The position numbers and the translations under genes were made by a program. A stretch of DNA of 64,000 nucleotides from Streptococcus sp. oral taxon 431 (GTDB lineage: Bacteria; Bacillota; Bacilli; Lactobacillales; Streptococcaceae), in assembly GCF_001553685.1 (NCBI RefSeq), contig NZ_CP014264.1, positions 1,310,001-1,374,000 on the forward strand, given 5' to 3'. Below the pieces are notes generated by a model. That model saw nothing but the letters and a program-made list of their open reading frames with translations. It searched no databases and had not been told where the DNA came from. Below are positions 51,292 to 59,080 of this stretch, in pieces. The first letter of the stretch is position 1. Every line of letters begins with the position of its first letter.

Positions 51292-52596
51292 ATGAATGAA
51301 AAAGTATTTCGTGACCCTGTTCACAATTATATCCATGTTGATAATCAGATTATCTATGACTTAATCAATACCAAAGAATTTCAACGGCTTCGTCGAATCA
51401 AGCAGTTGGGTACATCCAGTTATACCTTTCATGGTGGAGAGCATAGTCGCTTTTCTCACTGTCTAGGTGTTTACGAGATTGCACGCCGTATCACAGAGAT
51501 TTTTGAGGAAAAGTATCCTAAAGAATGGGATCCTTCCGAGTCCCTCTTAACCATGACTGCAGCCCTACTTCATGACCTAGGACATGGTGCCTACTCGCAT
51601 ACCTTTGAAAATCTCTTTGATACAGACCATGAAGCCATTACTCAAGAGATTATCCAAAGCCCTGAGACAGAGATTCACCAAGTCCTACTACAAGTCGCGC
51701 CAGACTTTCCAGAAAAAGTTGCCAGTGTCATCGACCACACCTATTCTAACAAGCAGGTCGTGCAACTCATTTCTAGTCAGATTGATGCAGACCGCATGGA
51801 CTATCTCTTGCGTGACTCCTATTTTACTGGAGCATCCTATGGAGAATTTGACCTGACTCGAATCCTCCGAGTCATTCGCCCTGTCGAAAATGGTATCGCC
51901 TTTCAGCGCAATGGCATGCACGCCATCGAAGACTACGTCCTCAGTCGCTACCAGATGTACATGCAGGTTTATTTCCACCCAGCAACACGGGCCATGGAAG
52001 TTCTCCTAAAAAATCTTCTCAAACGCGCTAAGGAACTCTATCCTGAAGACAAGGACTTCTTTGCACGAACTTCTCCACATCTCCTGCCTTTCTTTGAAAA
52101 AAATGTGACCTTGTCTGATTATCTGGCTCTGGATGATGGTGTGATGAATACCTACTTCCAGATCTGGATGACCAGTCCTGACAAGATTCTCGCAGACTTG
52201 TCGCAACGCTTTGTCAATCGCAAGGTTTTTAAATCTATCACCTTTTCACAAGAAGATCAAGAACAGCTTGCATCTATGAGAAAACTTGTAGAAGATATCG
52301 GCTTTGATCCTGACTATTACACAGCTATTCATAAGAACTTTGACCTTCCTTATGATATCTATCGCCCTGAATCAGAAAACCCACGGACACAGATTGAGAT
52401 TATCCAAAAAAATGGAGAACTAGCAGAACTCTCTAGCCTGTCTCCTATCGTCCAATCCCTTGCTGGCAGTCGCCACGGAGATAATCGTTTCTATTTTCCA
52501 AAAGAAATGTTAGACCAAAACAGCATCTTTGCAAGCATCACCCAGCAATTTTTACACTTAATTGAGAACGATCATTTTACACCAAATAAAAACTAA
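51292..52596 (+). CDS. HD-domain phosphohydrolase (dGTPase-like)
   Basis: A 434-residue metal-dependent phosphohydrolase. The HD signature is complete: HGGEHSRFSHCLG (48-60), LLHDLGHGAYSH with His94-Asp95, and the distal Asp in QIDADRMDYLLRDSYFTG. The same architecture is found in B. subtilis YwfO and enterococcal dNTPases, which degrade deoxynucleoside triphosphates. Appears to be translated from a leaderless mRNA. The HAD gene follows after 12 bases. Confidence 0.9.
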   Translation: MNEKVFRDPVHNYIHVDNQIIYDLINTKEFQRLRRIKQLGTSSYTFHGGEHSRFSHCLGVYEIARRITEIFEEKYPKEWDPSESLLTMTAALLHDLGHGAYSHTFENLFDTDHEAITQEIIQSPETEIHQVLLQVAPDFPEKVASVIDHTYSNKQVVQLISSQIDADRMDYLLRDSYFTGASYGEFDLTRILRVIRPVENGIAFQRNGMHAIEDYVLSRYQMYMQVYFHPATRAMEVLLKNLLKRAKELYPEDKDFFARTSPHLLPFFEKNVTLSDYLALDDGVMNTYFQIWMTSPDKILADLSQRFVNRKVFKSITFSQEDQEQLASMRKLVEDIGFDPDYYTAIHKNFDLPYDIYRPESENPRTQIEIIQKNGELAELSSLSPIVQSLAGSRHGDNRFYFPKEMLDQNSIFASITQQFLHLIENDHFTPNKN

Positions 52597-52608
52597 AAGA
52601 GGAACTAT

Positions 52609-53415
52609 ATGAGTATTAAACTAATCGCTGTCGATATCGACGGAACCCTTGTCAACAGCAAAAAGGAAATCACTCCTGAAGTATTTGCCGCTATTCAAGA
52701 TGCCAAAAAAGCTGGTGTCAAAGTTATGATTGCAACTGGACGTCCTATCGCTGGCGTTGCCAAACTTCTAGATGACTTGAAATTAAGAGATGAAGGTGAC
52801 TATGTAGTGACCTTCAACGGTGCCCTTGTCCAAGAAACAGCTACAGGGCATGAGATTATCAGCGAATCCTTGACTTTTGAGGATTATCTAGATATGGAAT
52901 TCCTCAGCCGCAAACTTGGCGTCCATATGCACGCTATTACCAAGGACGGCATCTATACTGCCAATCGCAATATCGGAAAATATACCGTTCACGAATCAAC
53001 CCTCGTCAGCATGCCGATTTTTTACCGTACACCTGAAGAAATGGCTGACAAGGAAATCGTCAAATGTATGTTTATCGATGAGCCTGAAATTCTGGATGCC
53101 GCTATTGAAAAGATTCCTGCAGAATTTTATGAGCGCTACTCCATCAACAAATCTGCTCCTTTCTACCTTGAGCTCCTTAAAAAGAATGTAGACAAAGGCT
53201 CAGCTATCACTCACCTAGCTGAGAAACTTGGACTAAGCAAGGATGAAACCATGGCTATCGGAGACGAAGAAAATGACCGTGCTATGCTCGAAGTCGTAGG
53301 TAACCCGGTTGTTATGGAAAACGGAAACCCAGAACTCAAAAAAATTGCCAAATACATCACTAAATCTAATGACGAATCAGGCGTTGCTCATGCCATTCGA
53401 ACTTGGGTGTTGTAG
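52609..53415 (+). CDS. Cof-type HAD hydrolase (YidA-like sugar phosphatase)
   Basis: A 268-residue HAD-superfamily phosphatase with a C2 cap. Motif I is VDIDGTLVNS with the nucleophile Asp8 and Asp10, motif II is ATGRP, and the C-terminal motif IV is GDEENDRAMLEVVG. Cof proteins dephosphorylate sugar phosphates and other metabolites with broad specificity. Co-transcribed with the HD phosphohydrolase and ended by a strong terminator. Confidence 0.92.
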   Translation: MSIKLIAVDIDGTLVNSKKEITPEVFAAIQDAKKAGVKVMIATGRPIAGVAKLLDDLKLRDEGDYVVTFNGALVQETATGHEIISESLTFEDYLDMEFLSRKLGVHMHAITKDGIYTANRNIGKYTVHESTLVSMPIFYRTPEEMADKEIVKCMFIDEPEILDAAIEKIPAEFYERYSINKSAPFYLELLKKNVDKGSAITHLAEKLGLSKDETMAIGDEENDRAMLEVVGNPVVMENGNPELKKIAKYITKSNDESGVAHAIRTWVL

Positions 53416-53429
53416 AAGAAATGGATACA

Positions 53430-53552
53430 TCAAAAACCGCTCAGCAGAGCGGTTTTTGATGTCTGATTACTGCCAAGATTGCAGAGAATAAAGCTAGTTG
53501 CAGCCACTGCTCCAACACTAATTAAGGATTTAGTTTTGACTTTATTTAACAT
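53430..53552 (-). CDS. Candidate 40-residue secreted peptide gene
   Basis: A small ORF starting at an ATG with AGAAGG 6 bases upstream. It has a signal-peptide-like N-terminus, MLNKVKTKSLISVGAVAATS followed by FILC, and a short polar tail ending KTALLSGF. An extended -10 (TGGTATGCT, about 53591) lies 30-40 bases upstream, behind a terminator that separates it from the ABC operon. Oddly, its last codons and stop lie within the terminator hairpin 53432-53457, so a transcript ending in the T-run might lack the stop codon. I do not recognise a family. It could be a pheromone precursor or a chance ORF. Confidence 0.35.
   Translation of the reverse strand: MLNKVKTKSLISVGAVAATSFILCNLGSNQTSKTALLSGF
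53432..53457 (+). terminator. Terminator of the HD-HAD operon
   Basis: AAAAACCGCTC-AGCA-GAGCGGTTTTT, an 11-bp perfect stem with T5, 16 bases after the HAD stop. Symmetrical, so it also works on the minus strand. Confidence 0.93.
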
Positions 53553-53616
53553 CTTAGACCTTCTTTCTATAAAAACTAGGTCAAGCATACCAGATAAAGC
53601 TTGGAGCTTTTATCAC

Positions 53617-53640
53617 AAGAAAAAGACTCCGAAGAGTCTT
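53617..53640 (-). terminator. Terminator of the LanFEG-type ABC operon
   Basis: AAGACTC-TTCG-GAGTCTT on the minus strand, a 7-bp stem with a stable TTCG tetraloop followed by T5, directly after the last permease gene. Confidence 0.85.
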
Positions 53641-53644
53641 CGCA

Positions 53645-54373
53645 TTACTTATGCAATTCTTTATTACTCAATGTATGAAAAATCCCCCACAGAAGAATAT
53701 TTACAATGATAAACAGCAATATTTCCACTAAATTAAAGTCTATCAAATTCCGTGACCGCATTGCCACCATAGCTTGGGAGTAGGGATAGATTAAAGATAA
53801 TTTATCAGATACAAAAATCATCATGAATCCTACGAAAGTACCAATAGAACCAATTCCCACAGATTTACTAAAAACACGAGTTTTAGCTGTCACAAAAAAC
53901 TGTACTGCCATCATACTAATTGTTCCAAAAATCCCCAATAAATCCCACTTAAGGTAGGTGAACAAATTAGAAATTTCTAAATGAATTAGGTGAGCACTGA
54001 CATAAAAAATACCAAACAAGAACAACTGTAAAACAGCAATAAACAAGATAATTACTATTTCTTTTGCCAACAATAATTTCCCAAGACTGACATTATTAGC
54101 TCTGAGAAATTCAATATTTTTCCTATCAAACTCTTTTCCTAACATCATGGCTACATAAATGCTGACCAAAATCGGAAAGAAAAGCTGGCTATAATAGAAG
54201 GTCAATTGTCCCCATAAAACAGGCACTTTTTCACTTTCTGCAACCATAGAATAAGCTGCACCTAAGTAAATACCAAGACCAATCAGGCTACAAAAAGCTA
54301 AGAAGAAAATACCAATCATCAACATGGAAAATTTTTGGGTTTTCCGCCATTCTACTGATAGATAAGACATCAT
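53645..54373 (-). CDS. ABC-2 permease, LanG-like immunity subunit
   Basis: A 242-residue membrane protein with six hydrophobic segments. Homology is to ABC-2 type permeases of bacteriocin-immunity transporters; visible are SYLSVEWRKTQKFSML at the N-terminus and AMMLGKEFDRKNIEFLRANN in the second loop. With the upstream permease and ATPase it should form a LanFEG exporter that expels a lantibiotic from the membrane. Its start overlaps the previous permease stop by 4 bases (ATGA). It is the last gene of the operon. Confidence 0.8.
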   Translation of the reverse strand: MMSYLSVEWRKTQKFSMLMIGIFFLAFCSLIGLGIYLGAAYSMVAESEKVPVLWGQLTFYYSQLFFPILVSIYVAMMLGKEFDRKNIEFLRANNVSLGKLLLAKEIVIILFIAVLQLFLFGIFYVSAHLIHLEISNLFTYLKWDLLGIFGTISMMAVQFFVTAKTRVFSKSVGIGSIGTFVGFMMIFVSDKLSLIYPYSQAMVAMRSRNLIDFNLVEILLFIIVNILLWGIFHTLSNKELHK

Positions 54374-55128
54374 AGCTTGCCTCCTTTCTTTTCAACTAGA
54401 TAGAGAGATAAGAAGAGATAGATTAGGGCTATTGGCAAATATGTAAAGAGTTTAAATCCTAGGTTTGTCGCCAAAACATAACTCACTTGACTGGCGACTT
54501 TCTGGTAATCCACCAGAGACAGATATGCTATACCACCAAATGGGAAAATCAGCTGTAGAAAAGCTGTTGCATGACCAAATCCAACTCCAAGAAATCCTCC
54601 GAAAATCCCTAATGCCATTATCAATGCCTGCTTTTTCAGTAAAAACTGCAAAGTCAAAAACAGACAGGTTAAGACAAAAGATGCTAGCAAGAAAATGACG
54701 ATTTGCCAGAGGATTAGGCTAACAGGCATTTCTAGACCAGAAAAGTTTGCAATCAACTGGACTACTACTCCCTCCAAAATAGCGAGAAAGGTCAAAACGA
54801 ACATAGTCAGGCCAAGCTTACTCAGAAAGATATGCCGTACATTTTCACCATTTGCCAAAAGCAGTTTGAAAGTGTTGCCCTCCTTCTCGTTCTTGACAAT
54901 CCGGGATACAAAGAGAGCAATCACGATAGGGAGAATCAAGCCATTTACTTCTTTTATCATATAGAAAATTAGGTTAATCTGGTGCATGTCTGGATTACTT
55001 AGGTAACGTGTAGCGGCTGCAATTGCCCAAGCAAATCCGACTCCCATAACTAGTATGATAATGAAGAAGGATTTGGTTCGTTTTGCCTTGAGCAATTCAA
55101 TAGACAAATTATTCAACATAAGACTCAC
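54370..55128 (-). CDS. ABC-2 permease, LanE-like immunity subunit
   Basis: A 252-residue membrane protein with six hydrophobic segments, paralogous to the next gene: NLSIELLKAKRTKSFFIIIL at the start and VSRIVKNEKEGNTFKLLLANG in the loop correspond to positions in the LanG-like subunit. This pair of distinct permeases with one ATPase is the hallmark of lantibiotic immunity transporters. Overlaps both neighbours by 4 bases, so subunit synthesis is coupled. Confidence 0.8.
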   Translation of the reverse strand: MSLMLNNLSIELLKAKRTKSFFIIILVMGVGFAWAIAAATRYLSNPDMHQINLIFYMIKEVNGLILPIVIALFVSRIVKNEKEGNTFKLLLANGENVRHIFLSKLGLTMFVLTFLAILEGVVVQLIANFSGLEMPVSLILWQIVIFLLASFVLTCLFLTLQFLLKKQALIMALGIFGGFLGVGFGHATAFLQLIFPFGGIAYLSLVDYQKVASQVSYVLATNLGFKLFTYLPIALIYLFLSLYLVEKKGGKL

Positions 55129-56036
55129 TCCTTGGTTAAGTTGAGGAAGATAGATTCCAAGGTTTCTTGTTCTTGCTTCACTTCATAAATTGGAACTTCC
55201 TCGACTATTAAATCTCGTAACAAACTAGAAATCTGCTGGTCGGCAAGGTTAGTCAGCTTGAGTTTATCCTCATGTATTTCTAACATCTTGCACGGATAAC
55301 CAAATAACACTTGGCTAATGGCTTCACGTCGACCTCTAAAATCCCCACGCACTTCCAGCCATTTATTGGACTGAATTTTACGAATTTCTCCCTCGTAAAC
55401 GAGTTGACCATGATTGATAATCCCTACACGGTCAGCGATATGCTCTACTTCAGAAAGGATATGGGTAGAGATGAAGACAGTAATGCCCTGTTCTTTTGCC
55501 AACTTGATAATCAGTTCCCGAATTTCATGAATCCCTGCAGGGTCTAGCCCGTTAGTTGGTTCATCCAGTATCAACAAACGCGGTTTCTTGACTAAGGCAA
55601 AGGCTAAAGCCAAGCGCTGTTTCATACCCAGAGAATAATCTTTAACCAATTTTTTCTTGTTTTTAGGTTGATCTAACCCCACAATTTTCAAGCTTTCCTG
55701 AATGTTTTTCTTATCAAATCCAAGGATTTTTTGAAAGACCAAGAGATTTTCATAGCCTGTCAAATTAGGATAATAAGATGGTTCTTCAATCATAGAGCCA
55801 ATCTGATTAAGATACTGCTTGTCCGTACCTATAGATTGACCGAACACTTCAATCTCCCCATCTGTACGAGAAATCAAAGACAAAATCATCTTCATGGTGG
55901 TTGTTTTCCCAGCTCCATTTGGACCTAGAAAACCATAAATCTCACCTTGTTGAACTGATAAGGAACTAAGGTTAACTACCTGAGTGTCCTTAAATACCTT
56001 TTGTAAGTTTTTTATCTGTAAAACATTACTAACCAT
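55125..56036 (-). CDS. ABC transporter ATPase, LanF-like immunity subunit
   Basis: A 303-residue ATPase. Walker A is GPNGAGKTTT (38-47), the signature is YSLGMKQRL, Walker B LLILDEPTNGLD and the H-loop STHILSE. At the Q-loop it reads SMIEEPSYYP (81-90), where Glu replaces Gln. This E-loop is reported as characteristic of LanF proteins. The C-terminal 80 residues are an extra domain. The start overlaps the end of a LanT-like exporter fragment by 8 bases, as in lanT-lanF gene pairs, so this is the immunity part of a former lantibiotic operon. Confidence 0.88.
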   Translation of the reverse strand: MVSNVLQIKNLQKVFKDTQVVNLSSLSVQQGEIYGFLGPNGAGKTTTMKMILSLISRTDGEIEVFGQSIGTDKQYLNQIGSMIEEPSYYPNLTGYENLLVFQKILGFDKKNIQESLKIVGLDQPKNKKKLVKDYSLGMKQRLALAFALVKKPRLLILDEPTNGLDPAGIHEIRELIIKLAKEQGITVFISTHILSEVEHIADRVGIINHGQLVYEGEIRKIQSNKWLEVRGDFRGRREAISQVLFGYPCKMLEIHEDKLKLTNLADQQISSLLRDLIVEEVPIYEVKQEQETLESIFLNLTKE

Positions 56037-56226
56037 TATGAACTTCCTCCTTTAAACCAAATAATTTTTTATAATTTTGATTTCTATAAATCAAATTATC
56101 ATGAGTATCTTTGATAACATCTCTACTACTCTTATCAACAAAAATGATAGAATCAACATAATTCACAATATCTAATTGGTGAGTCACTATTACCATTGTT
56201 TTGTCTGAATAAAATGGATTTGGATT
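56029..56226 (-). pseudogene. C-terminal remnant of a LanT-like ABC exporter
   Basis: Sixty-five codons with the end of an ABC ATPase domain: FYSDKTMVIVTHQLDIVNYV contains the H-loop (VTHQ), then DSIIFVD and THDNLIYRNQNYKKLF, the usual distal end of peptide exporters. Everything upstream (peptidase C39, membrane and most of the ATPase domain) is missing. The frame runs into the prepeptide leader gene, which overlaps it in another frame, so the deletion endpoint lies near 56227-56245. The stop codon overlaps the LanF-like start. Confidence 0.8.
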
Positions 56227-56330
56227 ACTCCACCACCAGCACCAAGAACGTTATCAAGTTCTTCAAGAGTTAATTCTTGAAGAGAATTCATTACTTCAAT
56301 CTCAACGAGATTCATTTTTTGTTTAGCCAT
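56190..56330 (-). CDS. Type-AII lantibiotic prepeptide leader, core deleted
   Basis: A 46-residue ORF, MAKQKMNLVEIEVMNSLQEL then TLEELDNVLGAGGG and a short tail VIQIHFIQTKQW. The leader resembles lacticin 481/streptococcin A-FF22 precursors (SLQELTLEELDNVLGAG compares with the remembered SIQEVSLEELDQIIGAG), including the double-Gly-type cleavage site. The tail has no Ser/Thr/Cys pattern (one Thr, no Cys), so it cannot form lanthionine rings. From about the Gly run on, the DNA is LanT sequence read out of frame. GAGG lies 9 bases upstream of the ATG, so it is still translatable. Confidence 0.75.
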   Translation of the reverse strand: MAKQKMNLVEIEVMNSLQELTLEELDNVLGAGGGVIQIHFIQTKQW

Positions 56331-56391
56331 TTGGCAATACCTCACTGATTAAAATTTATTTGAGAAGTATCTCTATCTAGGTTATGTCTTT

Positions 56392-56446
56392 ATTATAGAC
56401 ATGCTAGATTAATTTTAAACTAAGCTAACCTTAATTTTACATTAAG
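56392..56446 (-). promoter_or_regulatory. Prepeptide promoter with 22-bp-spaced direct repeats
   Basis: TATAAT at 56392-56397 has no recognisable -35. In its place are two 16-bp direct repeats, CTTAATGTAAAATTAA (56431-56446) and CTTAGTTTAAAATTAA (56409-56424), identical at 14 positions and offset by exactly 22 bases. This is the layout of a response-regulator activated promoter; the divergent LanR-like gene is the obvious regulator. Confidence 0.65.
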
Positions 56447-56482
56447 ATTAAAGTATCTTGCTTTTTTCACTCTTTTAAATGG

Positions 56483-56488
56483 TATAAT
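56483..56488 (+). promoter_or_regulatory. -10 box of the LanRK-like two-component operon
   Basis: TGGTATAAT, an extended -10, lies 22 bases before the response regulator ATG; GAGG is 8 bases before the ATG. No strong -35 is present. Confidence 0.6.
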
Positions 56489-56509
56489 ATAGATAAGCGA
56501 GGTAAGATT

Positions 56510-57208
56510 ATGAATTTCGAACAACAGCTCCTGAATAAGCACATCCTTATCATTGATGACGATAAAATTTTAAACTCTTCCATAAGAGATATTCTCACTG
56601 CCTACGGATTTTCCAATCTAACATCAGCCTATGATATAGAATCTAGTTTGGACATGATTGAAACAGAGCAGTTTGACCTTTTCCTTTTGGACATTATGCT
56701 CCCCGATGGTGATGGCTACACATTAGCAAAACATATCCGAAAAAAAGGCGATACTCCTATCCTCTTTCTGACTGCCAAAAATAATCCTGAAGATGAGATA
56801 GCTGGTTTCAATGCTGGTGGTGATGATTATATCATGAAACCCTTCATTCCAAAAAATCTTATCTATCGTATTATGGCTCTGCTCCGGAGAAGTTATAAAT
56901 CAGAACAGGAATCAATACAGATTGGACAGACTTTGGTGAGTTTTCGGAATGCAACAGTACAAAAAAATGGAGCAGAAATTTCTATTACGCCAATTGAAAT
57001 TCAGATTTTGAAAAAGCTTTACGATAATAAAAATTACATCGTTTCAACCGAATCTCTCTGTGATACGATTTGGGGAGTGGATAGCTTTGGTTATGAAAAC
57101 TCTTTGACTGTACATATTCGGAAAATTCGAGAAAAAATAGAAGAAAATCCTTCAAAACCTCAATATTTAAAGACAGCTAAAGGGCTAGGATATAAATTGT
57201 TATCATGA
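56510..57208 (+). CDS. OmpR-family response regulator, LanR/ScnR-like
   Basis: A 232-residue regulator with a receiver domain (acidic pocket DDD 16-18, phospho-Asp61 in LLDIMLPDGDG, Lys in KPFIPKN) and a winged-helix DNA-binding domain (ITPIEIQILKKL ... SLTVHIRKIREKI). It is divergent from the damaged lantibiotic gene and coupled to the kinase by a 4-base overlap. By position it corresponds to scnR in streptococcin-type loci. It should bind the paired direct repeats at 56409-56446. Confidence 0.88.
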   Translation: MNFEQQLLNKHILIIDDDKILNSSIRDILTAYGFSNLTSAYDIESSLDMIETEQFDLFLLDIMLPDGDGYTLAKHIRKKGDTPILFLTAKNNPEDEIAGFNAGGDDYIMKPFIPKNLIYRIMALLRRSYKSEQESIQIGQTLVSFRNATVQKNGAEISITPIEIQILKKLYDNKNYIVSTESLCDTIWGVDSFGYENSLTVHIRKIREKIEENPSKPQYLKTAKGLGYKLLS

Positions 57209-58575
57209 TTATGAATCAAACCAAAATTTTAAGGTATTCACTAAAGAAATTTATCTTTTCTTCCATCATTATCTTTATTACCAATATTATTCTAATTGCC
57301 AGTTTTGTTTTCTACATTAGTAAAAAGCAAACTGCTACTGAGACTGTGAAAATAATTTCTGAACACATTACCATCACAAATAATAACGTCCACATACCTG
57401 AAAATGATATTTCTAGTCTAAAAGAACAAAAGTTATGGCTCATGGTATTGGATAAGCAGACTGGAAAACAAGTGTACGAACAGTATAAACCTACAGAAGT
57501 TCCTTCGCAATTTGACTACGGGGACATTTTACAGTTTTCTCGCTATTATCTTTCAGATTATCCTGTTTTTAGTCAGATAAAAGGTGGATACATCATTGTT
57601 GTTGGTTTTCCAAAAGATAAAATTGCTCGTTATAGTTTTAATTACTTAGATATAGATAGTCTCCGCCTGTTTCCACTAATAGCATTTGGAGTATTGCTTT
57701 TCAACTGCCTTTATTTCGCTTTTCTTTACTACTATGGCGTGACGCATATCAATCGTAAAATTGTGCCTCTTGTAACTGCTATTCAGAATCTCCCATATGG
57801 TTTAAAAAATCCAATAAATTCTATATCAGAACTAGAATATCTTACAACTGCAATTAATCAAACCGATACTCTACTCAAAGAGAATGAAGTCTTTAAAGAG
57901 CAATGGATTTCAGGTATTGCACACGATATCAAAACACCTCTTTCTGTCATCATTTCTAACGCGTCCTTGTTAAATGATTCTGAACTAGATACACAGTTTA
58001 AAAAACATATTCGTCCAATATTGACGGAATCCTATTACATCCAAAATGTTTTAAATGACTTAAATATAGTAGCTCGCCTTTCATCCGGTCATCTTCAATT
58101 AAATCAGACTGAAACAAAAATTATCCCCTTCTTCAAAGACATTCTCATCCATATTTTAAATCAAGAAATCTGGAATGAATTTGAATTTGAATTTGATTAC
58201 GATTATTCACTTGTTAATCAATCTATCATGATTGAGCAGTTTTTAATCACAAGAGTTATCCATAATATCATCTACAACTCTGTTTTACATAACGAAAAGG
58301 GTTGCACAATAAGAATCCACTTATACAAAAAAGATACAAATGTAATTGTCGAAATCAAAGATAATGGACAGGGAGCTTCACCAGAAAAAATTGCTGAACT
58401 TAATGAATTATCTTTTAAAAACATTGATATTTCTAAAATTAGAACGACTGGAATTGGGCTAAAAATTTCAAAACAAATTGTTGATTTGCATCAGGGCTCT
58501 ATTTCATTTGCTAGTGTCCAAAATGAATTCTTTGAAAGTATCATTTCACTTCCGATTTTCAACATTACCAATTAG
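57205..58575 (+). CDS. Sensor histidine kinase, LanK/ScnK-like
   Basis: A 456-residue membrane kinase with two transmembrane segments (about 13-35 and 150-178) enclosing an extracellular sensor of about 115 residues. The kinase core has the H-box SGIAHDIKTPLSVIIS, N-box HNIIYNSVLHN, G1 DNGQGAS and G2 TGIGLKISKQI. The frame is intact even though the lantibiotic it probably sensed is gone. A terminator follows at once. Confidence 0.88.
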   Translation: MIMNQTKILRYSLKKFIFSSIIIFITNIILIASFVFYISKKQTATETVKIISEHITITNNNVHIPENDISSLKEQKLWLMVLDKQTGKQVYEQYKPTEVPSQFDYGDILQFSRYYLSDYPVFSQIKGGYIIVVGFPKDKIARYSFNYLDIDSLRLFPLIAFGVLLFNCLYFAFLYYYGVTHINRKIVPLVTAIQNLPYGLKNPINSISELEYLTTAINQTDTLLKENEVFKEQWISGIAHDIKTPLSVIISNASLLNDSELDTQFKKHIRPILTESYYIQNVLNDLNIVARLSSGHLQLNQTETKIIPFFKDILIHILNQEIWNEFEFEFDYDYSLVNQSIMIEQFLITRVIHNIIYNSVLHNEKGCTIRIHLYKKDTNVIVEIKDNGQGASPEKIAELNELSFKNIDISKIRTTGIGLKISKQIVDLHQGSISFASVQNEFFESIISLPIFNITN

Positions 58576-58580
58576 ATAAA

Positions 58581-58620
58581 AAAATGGAGAAGAACCATTA
58601 GAGTCTTCTCCATTTTATTC
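58581..58620 (+). terminator. Terminator of the LanRK-like operon
   Basis: AAAATGGAGAAGA pairs with TCTTCTCCATTTT across 10 bases, followed by ATTC; the T content of the stem end gives a moderate tail. Confidence 0.8.
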
Positions 58621-58644
58621 TCTAGCCATTGACAAAATATAATT

Positions 58645-58674
58645 TTTGGTCAAAATTTGGTCATGATTTGGTCA
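58645..58674 (+). promoter_or_regulatory. Three TTTGGTCA direct repeats at 11-bp spacing
   Basis: TTTGGTCA at 58645-58652, 58656-58663 and 58667-58674, each on the same face of the helix. This is the geometry of OmpR/PhoB-class binding sites. It lies just after the LanRK terminator and ahead of a truncated ORF. Confidence 0.5.
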
Positions 58675-58744
58675 AAAAAATTAAAAATACTAAATTATTT
58701 TTAAAAATGAACTTGTGATAATTGCCTTCAAATAAACATTTTAA

Positions 58745-59080
58745 ATTTTCTTTGTCTTTCTTTACATTTCTAAAAATGCCGATACATCAGAGATCGAAAA
58801 AATAAACGTTCTACTACATGAGAAACACCATCTAATCAATGATGATTGTAACAACTCACTATCTCAAATAGATACCTTCAAAGAACACATAGAAAATAAT
58901 AGCGAAAAAGGACGAATTCTTGATTTTATGAGTTTAGTTAATAGCGAATATCCAATAGACGATAGCTTCAATTATCAAGACTATCTCAAAAATGCTGATA
59001 TTCCTTCAAAATATGAAAACTACGTTAAAGAAATAGCAACACAATTTTATAATGAAAACAAAAAAAATAACACTATCTAA
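58745..59080 (+). pseudogene. Remnant ORF of unknown function
   Basis: An open frame of 111 codons with no start codon: it begins right after a TAA with IFFVFLYISKNADTSEIEK and continues as a hydrophilic, coiled-coil-like region. The first in-frame ATG is more than half-way through. The end, NENKKNNTI and a stop, lies within the palindrome used as IS target. It reads like the intact C-terminus of a gene whose 5' part was lost. I do not recognise the family. Confidence 0.45.
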
